A DNA stretch of 64,000 nt from HXMU1420-13 sp963691715 (GTDB lineage: Bacteria > Bacteroidota > Rhodothermia > Balneolales > Balneolaceae), in contig OY829281.1 in the NCBI GenBank assembly GCA_963691715.1, positions 1,612,001-1,676,000 of the forward strand, given 5' to 3'. The notes under the pieces were generated by a model. It was given only the letters and a program-made list of their open reading frames with translations. It searched no databases and was not told where the DNA came from. Position 1 is the first letter of the stretch, and each line of letters starts with the position of its first letter. The position numbers and the translations under genes were made by a program. This document shows positions 19,573 through 26,714 of this stretch, piece after piece.

Positions 19573-19580
19573 TATATTTG
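19573..19580 (+). promoter_or_regulatory. Putative Bacteroidota-type -7 element of the his operon
   Basis: TATATTTG matches the TAnnTTTG consensus of the Bacteroidota primary sigma factor. A TTTG lies upstream near 19546, but the spacing of about 25 bp is longer than usual. The element ends only 4 bases before the leader ATG, so the leader transcript could be nearly leaderless. Confidence 0.45.
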
Positions 19581-19584
19581 AAAC

Positions 19585-19656
19585 ATGAATTTAATACCAA
19601 AAAATATTGCCCATCAGTCTGGTAAATGCTACCATCATTTGCATCATATGCATTAA
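19585..19656 (+). CDS. hisL: his operon leader peptide (His-rich, hisL-type)
   Basis: A 23-codon ORF from ATG to TAA, in a different frame from hisG and 70 bp upstream of its start. It has six His codons; five fall in the last seven codons (HHLHHMH, ending at the stop). That clustering is the hallmark of histidine attenuator leaders, where ribosome stalling at His codons under His-tRNA shortage changes downstream RNA folding. No GC-rich terminator hairpin with a U-run is visible between 19656 and 19727. A 9-base complement exists between 19587-19595 (GAATTTAAT) and 19676-19684 (ATTAAATTC). The ORF and its His codons are seen directly; attenuation is inference. Confidence 0.8.
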   Translation: MNLIPKNIAHQSGKCYHHLHHMH

Positions 19657-19726
19657 TTATTGCATTCCCAACTCGATTAAATTCAACCTTCCCTCCCTTA
19701 ACATTTATCATTCTTACAAAAATATT

Positions 19727-20608
19727 ATGAACCGGACGAAAGATTCCTCCACATCATTAAGAATTGCTATTCAAAAAAGTGGTCGTTTAACTGAAAAAAC
19801 AATCAATTTATTACATGGAATTGGCATTGAATTTGACAATTACAAACGCAACCTGATGGTTAAAACCCGCAATTTTGATATAGAGTTACTGCTTTTAAGA
19901 GATGACGATATTCCTGAGTATGTACAAGATGGTATTTGTGACTTAGGGTTTGTGGGTGCCAATGAAGTCTATGAAAAAGATGCGGACGTGTCTATTCTTC
20001 GTGGGCTACAATATGGACGTTGCCGCCTCTCCATTGCTGCACCAAAAAATGGCATCATCAATAAACTATCTGATTTTGAAGGAAAAACAATAGCCACTAG
20101 TTACCCATTTATAACTAATAACTTTTTTAAACAAAATGGAATTTCAGTACATCTAGTAGAGATTTCTGGGGCTGTTGAAATTGCTCCAAAATTAGAAGTA
20201 GCTGATGCCATATCAGATTTAGTTTCTACTGGAGGAACACTCATCGCTAATGGTTTGGACGAATTATTTACAATTTTAGAGTCAGAGACTAAATTGATTC
20301 AAACAAATAAAGAACTCTCTGCTGGGAAACAGAAACTGATTGAGAAATTCTTAGTTAGAATAGATGGCTTTCAGCAAGCAAAGAAAAGTCGCTATATGAT
20401 GATGAACGCTCCATCTACTAAAATAGACCGCATCAAAGAAATAATTCCATCCATGAAAAGTCCTACCATTGTTCCATTGGCAGACACAAACATGGTAGCT
20501 ATCCACACGGTAATTCCGTACGAAAAATTTTGGGATGTCATGGAAGATTTAAAAAAAGCAGGGGCAACTGATATAGTTATGTTACCTATAGACAGCATGA
20601 TTTTCTGA
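19727..20608 (+). CDS. hisG: ATP phosphoribosyltransferase (long form)
   Basis: A 293-residue enzyme that starts histidine synthesis by joining ATP and PRPP. The start is placed at the ATG (19727); an in-frame TTG at 19607 would add 40 residues that overlap the leader peptide and do not resemble HisG, so it is rejected. The conserved start is LRIAIQKSGRLTEKTI, with the PRPP-binding DAISDLVSTGGTLIANGL near the middle. The C-terminal regulatory domain of the long form is present (PSTKIDRIKEIIPSMKSPTI), so it should be feedback-inhibited by histidine and need no HisZ. Its stop overlaps the hisD start by one base. Confidence 0.97.
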   Translation: MNRTKDSSTSLRIAIQKSGRLTEKTINLLHGIGIEFDNYKRNLMVKTRNFDIELLLLRDDDIPEYVQDGICDLGFVGANEVYEKDADVSILRGLQYGRCRLSIAAPKNGIINKLSDFEGKTIATSYPFITNNFFKQNGISVHLVEISGAVEIAPKLEVADAISDLVSTGGTLIANGLDELFTILESETKLIQTNKELSAGKQKLIEKFLVRIDGFQQAKKSRYMMMNAPSTKIDRIKEIIPSMKSPTIVPLADTNMVAIHTVIPYEKFWDVMEDLKKAGATDIVMLPIDSMIF

Positions 20609-21900
20609 TGAAAAAATATTCTCTAAATACCCTCTCTATTGATCAAAAAAATAGATTATTAAAACGCCCAAAATTGGATTTTTCATCCATTTTCGAGATT
20701 GTGCAACCCATCATTGATGACGTTACTTTATATGGAGACCAGGCTGTATTACAATACACTTCTCAGTTCGATAACATTGATCTAACACAAACCACAATTT
20801 CCCCATCTGAAATTGAAGTTACCCTCAGCGAAGAGGTTAAACAAGCAATAGATGTAGCCTATAGCAATATTGAAAGATTCCATAAGGCACAATCTGAAGA
20901 AGACTTAATAATAGAAACTATGCCTGGGGTGACATGCAAAAAAGTAATACGCCCCATTGAACGTGTGGGATTATATGTTCCAGGCGGCACGGCTATTCTC
21001 CCTTCAACAGCAATGATGTTAAGCATTCCTGCTATGCTTGCTGGTTGCTCAACAATAATTTTAGCCACCCCACCCAATCAAGATGGAAAGGTGCCAAATG
21101 AAATAGCATATATTGCTCAAAAGGCGAAGATATCGAATATTTTGTTAGCAGGTGGAGCACAAGCGGTAGCGGCTATGGCAGTGGGTACTGAATCCGTGCC
21201 TAAAGTAGACAAAATCTTTGGACCTGGAAATCAATATGTAACTGCAGCAAAAATGATTCTACAAAATAGTGAAGCACAGATTTCCATAGATATGCCTGCA
21301 GGACCATCAGAAGTTTTAGTAATCGCAGATGCAAATGCAAACCCTAGTTATGTAGCAGCAGACTTATTGTCGCAAGCAGAACATGGCGCAGATAGCCAAG
21401 TTGTACTAGTAGCCATAGATGGTTTTAAACTGTCCGACTTAGAAGAAGAGCTTGAGGAACAATTAATGGCATTGCCAAGAAAAGAACTTGCTTCTAAAGC
21501 TTTAGAACACAGTTTTATAACGAAAGTTAATACTTTAGATGAAGCTCTAAATTTTTCGAATGAATACGCACCAGAGCATTTAATCATAAATATTAGGAAT
21601 GCAGACTTGATCACAGAAAAAATTAAACATGCCGGTTCTGTGTTTTTAGGTGGTTTCACTCCAGAAAGCATCGGTGATTATGCCTCTGGAACAAATCATA
21701 CCCTCCCAACATATGGGTATGCTAAGATGTATAGTGGAGTAAATTTGGCTTCCTTTCAAAAATCAATCACCATGCAGTCTGTTACAAAAAATGGATTACA
21801 AAAAATTGGCCCAACCGTTGAAAAACTAGCGGCTATAGAAGGTTTAGAAGCTCATAAACATGCAGTAAGCATACGATTAAAGGATATATATAATGGGTAA
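20608..21900 (+). CDS. hisD: Histidinol dehydrogenase
   Basis: A 430-residue zinc enzyme that oxidises histidinol to histidine in two NAD-dependent steps, the last reactions of the pathway. Family motifs include ERVGLYVPGGTA, DKIFGPGNQYV, MPAGPSEVLVIAD and SIGDYASGTNHTLPTYG; the zinc-ligand Gln and His are in LSQAEHGADSQ. Length is normal. It overlaps hisG by one base and hisC by 8 bp, so it is certainly co-transcribed. Confidence 0.98.
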   Translation: MKKYSLNTLSIDQKNRLLKRPKLDFSSIFEIVQPIIDDVTLYGDQAVLQYTSQFDNIDLTQTTISPSEIEVTLSEEVKQAIDVAYSNIERFHKAQSEEDLIIETMPGVTCKKVIRPIERVGLYVPGGTAILPSTAMMLSIPAMLAGCSTIILATPPNQDGKVPNEIAYIAQKAKISNILLAGGAQAVAAMAVGTESVPKVDKIFGPGNQYVTAAKMILQNSEAQISIDMPAGPSEVLVIADANANPSYVAADLLSQAEHGADSQVVLVAIDGFKLSDLEEELEEQLMALPRKELASKALEHSFITKVNTLDEALNFSNEYAPEHLIINIRNADLITEKIKHAGSVFLGGFTPESIGDYASGTNHTLPTYGYAKMYSGVNLASFQKSITMQSVTKNGLQKIGPTVEKLAAIEGLEAHKHAVSIRLKDIYNG

Positions 21901-22954
21901 ATCTTTTGACCTCAAATCACTTATTAGGCCGAATATATTACATCTAAATCCTTACAGAAGTGCTCGAGACGACTTCGATAAAGGTATTTTATTAGATGCT
22001 AATGAAAACTCTTTAGGCGCTCCATTTCAGAATGATTTAGAATTGCATAGATACCCTATGCCGTATCAAGAAGAATTGCGAATGAAGATTGCTAATTTCC
22101 GGTCGGTTGATAAAGAACATATTTTTGTTGGAGTTGGTAGTGACGAAGCTATTGACTTGCTGTATCGTATTTTTTGCATCCCTGGGAAAGATCGGGTACT
22201 TATTACCCCCCCAACGTATGGAATGTATAAAGTTTCTGCTGCTATCAATGAAGTTGGCATAGATCAGGTATTATTATCTCCGAATTTCCAACTTCAAGTT
22301 GATTCAACATTAGATACTGTTGGAGCGCATACCAAAATGATTTTTTTGTGTTCTCCCAATAATCCTACTGGAAATAGTTTACACAAAGAAGATATCGTTT
22401 CAATCCTTGAAAAATTCAAAGGAATTGTGGTTGTAGATGAAGCCTATATTGATTTTTCAGAACAAGAGAGTATTGCATCATCAATTAGTAATTACCCAAA
22501 TTTGGTCGTTTTACAAACCATGTCGAAAGCTTTTGGATTAGCTGGCATTCGATTAGGGATAGCAATCGCACATCCAGAAATCATACATTATATGATGAAG
22601 GTGAAAGCTCCTTACAACATAAATAAGCTTAGCTCTGAATCTGCAATCCGTGGTTTCTCTAAGATTCAAATGATGAAAGAAAATGTATCGAAGATTTTAA
22701 TAGAAAGAGAACGTACCATAGCATCTTTAAAAAATTTAAATGGAATTGAAGAGGTTTACCCAAGTGATGCAAATTTTATACTGTTTAAAGTTAAAAATGC
22801 ATTAGATATTTACAAATTACTTGCTCAACAAGGTGTAATTGTAAGATACAGAGGAAATGAACCTCACTGTGAACATTGTTTAAGATTAACTATTGGCACC
22901 CCTTATGAAAATGATCAATTTTTAAAAATCTTAAAACAAACCTTATCTAATTAA
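21893..22954 (+). CDS. hisC: Histidinol-phosphate aminotransferase
   Basis: A 353-residue class I/II PLP enzyme converting imidazole acetol phosphate to histidinol phosphate. The PLP lysine lies in TMSKAFGLAGIRLG, with CSPNNPTGN and VVDEAYIDF upstream, and the N-terminal LDANENSLGAP is the substrate-side motif. The start overlaps hisD by 8 bp. Confidence 0.97.
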   Translation: MGKSFDLKSLIRPNILHLNPYRSARDDFDKGILLDANENSLGAPFQNDLELHRYPMPYQEELRMKIANFRSVDKEHIFVGVGSDEAIDLLYRIFCIPGKDRVLITPPTYGMYKVSAAINEVGIDQVLLSPNFQLQVDSTLDTVGAHTKMIFLCSPNNPTGNSLHKEDIVSILEKFKGIVVVDEAYIDFSEQESIASSISNYPNLVVLQTMSKAFGLAGIRLGIAIAHPEIIHYMMKVKAPYNINKLSSESAIRGFSKIQMMKENVSKILIERERTIASLKNLNGIEEVYPSDANFILFKVKNALDIYKLLAQQGVIVRYRGNEPHCEHCLRLTIGTPYENDQFLKILKQTLSN

Positions 22955-23006
22955 TGGTTCAATCCAACGTTAAGGAGAACACATAGAATATGAAAAATTT
23001 ATACTT

Positions 23007-23900
23007 ATGAACATCTGGATTCACCCTAACTTAATAAATACTTCCAACTCTATATATCTTCCAAAAGGTCTTATTTATTTCTGTTCTTCTGTAAATGAGG
23101 AAGGTTTCGTGTTCTATTCAGATTTAAACGTTTTAACAAGCGAACAAAGAGCTCAACTAGCTTTAGAGGAATTATTCCAAGATTTTCCATCACATACTTC
23201 CAATGGTATTATTGAACGCAGTAACAAAGAAGAAAAACTAGAATTTAAGGTTAATGATACTTTATTGGCAGTTGGATTTGATTTTTTGGAACTCCTTGTA
23301 TCCTACAAAAAGGGGTTAGAAAGAACTTCGAAAATCTCTAGAGTTACAAACGAAACACATATTTCTATTCAATTAAACTTAGATGGTACTGGTAAAAATG
23401 AAATATCAACGGGATTAAAGTTTTTCGATCATATGCTAGAACAAATTGCTCGCCATGGTTTTATTGATCTACATTTATCTTGTGATGGTGATCTAGAAGT
23501 AGATGAACATCATACCATTGAAGATGTAGCTATTGCATTAGGTGAAACGATAACACAAGCCCTAGGTAATAAAAAAGGAATTGAACGATATAACTTTATA
23601 CTCCCTATGGATGAATCTCAAGCGATGGTGGCCTTAGATTTATCTGGTCGGCCTTTTTTGACATTCGATTGTGATTTTAAACGAGAGTATGTTGGAGATA
23701 TGCCTACAGAAATGGTAAAACATTTCTTTTATAGCCTTGCAATACATCTACAAGCCACTCTTCATATTGAATGTAAAGGAGATAATGATCATCATAAAAT
23801 TGAAGCTATTTTTAAGGGGTTTGCTCGTGTTCTTAAATCTGCTATTGAGAAAAATCCTCGTATTAAAAATTTGATACCAAGTTCAAAAGGGAGTTTATAA
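23007..23900 (+). CDS. hisB: Imidazoleglycerol-phosphate dehydratase with unusual N-terminal region
   Basis: A 297-residue protein. Residues from about 105 to 297 are a normal HisB dehydratase, with FFDHMLEQIARHG, DEHHTIEDVAIALGE and the second metal-binding HHKIEAIFK. The first ~100 residues are not the HAD histidinol phosphatase of bifunctional HisB: no DxDGT motif is seen and the region is about 60 residues too short. No in-frame ATG exists between 23007 and the dehydratase, which argues that the long form is real. An AAGGAG lies at about 22972. A 6-codon ORF from 22990 ends in ATGA over the hisB start and may couple translation. Confidence 0.9.
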   Translation: MNIWIHPNLINTSNSIYLPKGLIYFCSSVNEEGFVFYSDLNVLTSEQRAQLALEELFQDFPSHTSNGIIERSNKEEKLEFKVNDTLLAVGFDFLELLVSYKKGLERTSKISRVTNETHISIQLNLDGTGKNEISTGLKFFDHMLEQIARHGFIDLHLSCDGDLEVDEHHTIEDVAIALGETITQALGNKKGIERYNFILPMDESQAMVALDLSGRPFLTFDCDFKREYVGDMPTEMVKHFFYSLAIHLQATLHIECKGDNDHHKIEAIFKGFARVLKSAIEKNPRIKNLIPSSKGSL

Positions 23901-24494
23901 TTGATTGGAATTATTAAATACCGCGCTGGTAATATTACATCTGTTTCAAATGCTCTCGACCGTTTGGGGGTGGATTTTTATCTAGCTGAAACAACCACAG
24001 AATTAGATAAAGCCGATGGAGTAATTTTTCCAGGTGTTGGACATGCCTATTCTGCAATGGAATCTTTAAAAAAAAATGGGATTGATGATTGGATAAAATC
24101 TACAAAAAAACCTGTGCTTGGTATTTGCGTTGGCATGCAATTACTCTTTGAGTCATCTGAAGAGGGTGATACCGCAGGTATTGGTGTAATCCCTGGTAGT
24201 TTATCGAAATTTACTTCTAGTACCGAAAAAATTCCTCATATGGGCTGGAATACCATACATATTCAGGTTCAACATCCTTTATTAAAAGATATTGAGAATG
24301 AAGAATTTTTCTATTTCGTACACAGTTACTATGCACCACAAACTTCACATACGGTAGCTAGTTGTAATTATATATCAAGGTTTTCAGCAATTGTATCAAA
24401 GAATAATTTCTATGGTGTGCAATTTCATCCCGAAAAATCAGGGAAATCAGGAGCAAAAATTCTAAAAAACTTTGTAGAACTAGTTTACAGCTAA
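23901..24494 (+). CDS. hisH: Imidazole glycerol phosphate synthase, glutaminase subunit
   Basis: A 197-residue class I glutamine amidotransferase that supplies ammonia to HisF. The catalytic Cys76 is in LGICVGMQLLF, and the His and Glu of the triad are in VQFHPEKSG near the C-terminus. The start codon is TTG, placed directly after the hisB stop. Its partner HisF is not encoded in this window, although the two act as one complex. Confidence 0.97.
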   Translation: MIGIIKYRAGNITSVSNALDRLGVDFYLAETTTELDKADGVIFPGVGHAYSAMESLKKNGIDDWIKSTKKPVLGICVGMQLLFESSEEGDTAGIGVIPGSLSKFTSSTEKIPHMGWNTIHIQVQHPLLKDIENEEFFYFVHSYYAPQTSHTVASCNYISRFSAIVSKNNFYGVQFHPEKSGKSGAKILKNFVELVYS

Positions 24495-24528
24495 ATAAAG
24501 GAATAGTAAAAAGAAAAAAAAAGTTACT

Positions 24529-24567
24529 TTGAATACAACATATAAACTTGTTGAATTCCTTTTTTTA
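24529..24567 (+). terminator. Probable rho-independent terminator between hisH and hisA
   Basis: GAATACAAC pairs with TTGTTGAATTC across an AT-rich loop with one mismatch, and is followed by a C and seven T. It lies 35 bp after hisH and about 40 bp before hisA, so it may end part of the operon transcript or lower hisA expression. The stem is AT-rich, hence moderate confidence. Confidence 0.5.
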
Positions 24568-24605
24568 TGTTCTGGGCTTAGATTCGAAAAATTAATTGTT
24601 TAAAA

Positions 24606-25322
24606 ATGCTAGTAATACCTGCGATAGATATATTTAATGGAAAATGTGTTCGCCTTCACAAAGGAAATTATGATGAGGTAACAGTATATCACGATTCCCC
24701 TGTTGAACAAGCTCAAGAATTCCAAGATGCAGGATTTGAACACATTCATATTGTAGACTTAAATGGAGCTAAAGAAGGAAGATTTGTAAACCTGCCCCAT
24801 ATAAAACTAATAATTAATGAATTAGGCATGTCGGTTCAAACAGGAGGAGGTATACGAACTTATAAAGATGCAGATTATCTTATTAGGGAGGGAATATCAA
24901 AAGTAATTTGCAGTTCAATGGCGGTAAAAAACGAAACTGATTGGATTGAATTGCTACATAAACATCAAAATAAATCTATCCTTGGAATGGATTTAAAAGA
25001 TGGGAAAATTGCCTATTCAGGCTGGTTAGAAACAGCTTCCGAATCGGTAGACTCATTCGTGAATAGAATGATAAAAGAGGGGTTGAAAGAAATTTTATGT
25101 ACCGATATTTCTAGGGATGGCACTTTAAATGGACCAAATCAAGAACTATATGAAGAATTAAAATCTAAGTTTCCAAGGTTACGACTCATCGCATCTGGCG
25201 GTGTTTCATGCATCGATGATCTCAAGAACCTAGCAACTGCAGGTATAGATGCGGTAGTAATAGGAAAGGCTTATTATGAGGGTATAATAAGCCTTAAAGA
25301 AATGTATGCAATTAGTTTTTAA
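24606..25322 (+). CDS. hisA: Phosphoribosylformimino-AICAR ribotide isomerase
   Basis: A 238-residue TIM-barrel isomerase of histidine synthesis. The catalytic acids are Asp8 (IPAIDIFNG) and Asp129 (LGMDLKDGK), and the phosphate sites QTGGGIR and ASGGVS are present. A HisF identity is less likely because residues 1-15 read as HisA (GKCVRLHKG) and the family residues agree. It follows hisH after a possible terminator and is convergent with the serpin gene, one base away. Confidence 0.95.
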   Translation: MLVIPAIDIFNGKCVRLHKGNYDEVTVYHDSPVEQAQEFQDAGFEHIHIVDLNGAKEGRFVNLPHIKLIINELGMSVQTGGGIRTYKDADYLIREGISKVICSSMAVKNETDWIELLHKHQNKSILGMDLKDGKIAYSGWLETASESVDSFVNRMIKEGLKEILCTDISRDGTLNGPNQELYEELKSKFPRLRLIASGGVSCIDDLKNLATAGIDAVVIGKAYYEGIISLKEMYAISF

Positions 25323-25323
25323 T

Positions 25324-26550
25324 TCAATCTTCGCTAAACTCTGGTCTGGAAATCTTCCCTATAAATGGAATCACTCCTGTTGACTTTTCTTTTATTAACA
25401 CCACATAAGGTTTATTGAACTGAATAGTTGGTTTAAGAGATACAGTACCAACAGTTCCATTGGTTACCGCTGCAGCTTCTGTACCTTCCTCATCTACTCT
25501 CAAAAATGTTTTATGAGATACAGCAGATACAAAAAGATTATCTTTATTCTCAAATAAGTTATATAACTCAGCACCTCTGTCGAATATTTGATTCATACCC
25601 AATGACCGTAAATCTTGTTTTAGTTCTCTTTCATATTCTATTTTAATTTTTGGAATAACAATCGTGTATTCACCTTCTTCAAGCTGGGAGTTCCATTGTG
25701 TTAAATTGGAAGCAGAAATATGCTTCTCAATAAAGGTTTCAAGAGAGTAATTCGACTGGGTGGGCATGATTAATTGCATACTGTAAGCTTCGTTTCCATA
25801 GGGCAAATCTATCATGGTTACGGTATCATCAATGTAATAATGTACATCAGTCATTTGTACCATCATCTCGGCATCAACAGTGGAAGTCTCATCTAAGTAA
25901 AAAGGGCTAATCTGAGTATCTTCAGGATCAAATTTATACTTCCAATTACCATTGAAATACACCGCATTAATCAAAAACATTACATCTTCTGGTTTTATTT
26001 CATTTATAATTTTGTTTATTCGATGGTTCGTATGATCGGCTACCCAAGCATTTATTCGATCCAAGGTCTTTGGGTCACTAAAATCTAAGCTGGCAGTTTC
26101 TGCCTCAAAATATTCCTCAACGGTTGTTTTAAACTCATCTTTCATAGATGATTTAGCCCATACAGAATTAGCGATATCGAACTCAACCTGATCATCTGCA
26201 TCTTGTAGTTCTCGCATGAGAGATTTATAGCCCATATTTATCTCTTCTTGGGTCATGTCGCTAAATCCAAGCGTATTCTGCATTTCATATGCAGTGTTTC
26301 CCGTTGCTCCGTTCATGGTCATACCCAAAGCCATAGACACACTAAGTGGTGAAATAAAAATATTATCACTCGGGTCATTAACTACTACTGTTTTGAAGAG
26401 ATCAATACCAAACTCTGAATTCGATTCAGATTCTATTAGTTTTGCTTTAGCAGCCAATGTCTCTGGGTCCTCTTCAGAGTTATCAACTGTTTTACAATTA
26501 CCGAGTATCAGTAAAAAGAACATCGAAATAAGTAGGTAATAAAGTTTCAT
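25324..26550 (-). CDS. Serpin family lipoprotein
   Basis: A 408-residue serpin with a lipoprotein signal (LLILGNCKT), so it should be anchored on the outer face of the cell envelope. Serpins trap serine proteases by a suicide mechanism. The hinge of the reactive loop is canonical (EEGTEAAAVT) and predicts an inhibitory serpin. Counting from P17, the scissile bond would be Val370-Ser371 (TVGTV/SLK), suggesting an elastase-like target. Core motifs FNKPY and ISPLSVSMALGM are present. It is the only gene of its unit and stands between hisA and the PgpH-type gene. Confidence 0.9.
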   Translation of the reverse strand: MKLYYLLISMFFLLILGNCKTVDNSEEDPETLAAKAKLIESESNSEFGIDLFKTVVVNDPSDNIFISPLSVSMALGMTMNGATGNTAYEMQNTLGFSDMTQEEINMGYKSLMRELQDADDQVEFDIANSVWAKSSMKDEFKTTVEEYFEAETASLDFSDPKTLDRINAWVADHTNHRINKIINEIKPEDVMFLINAVYFNGNWKYKFDPEDTQISPFYLDETSTVDAEMMVQMTDVHYYIDDTVTMIDLPYGNEAYSMQLIMPTQSNYSLETFIEKHISASNLTQWNSQLEEGEYTIVIPKIKIEYERELKQDLRSLGMNQIFDRGAELYNLFENKDNLFVSAVSHKTFLRVDEEGTEAAAVTNGTVGTVSLKPTIQFNKPYVVLIKEKSTGVIPFIGKISRPEFSED

Positions 26551-26714
26551 TGTATAAGTATATCTAATTCAAAGTGTGCACAATAGTAAAATGGGGGAAA
26601 AACAGTTGATATCACATGAATATGCTAGGACTAACATTATCTCTATTTATCTTTATCTTTGATTATACCATATAACTGTTTAATCTTAAGCTTCAAACCA
26701 AATACTTTTCCTAT

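Noticed and set aside
19499..19711. Minus-strand ORF over the his leader
   Set aside because: Antisense to hisL and the hisG upstream region, with no recognised domain; the plus-strand leader explains the region better.
19607..19726. TTG extension of hisG
   Set aside because: Adds 40 residues unlike HisG and overlaps the leader peptide; the ATG at 19727 begins the conserved protein.
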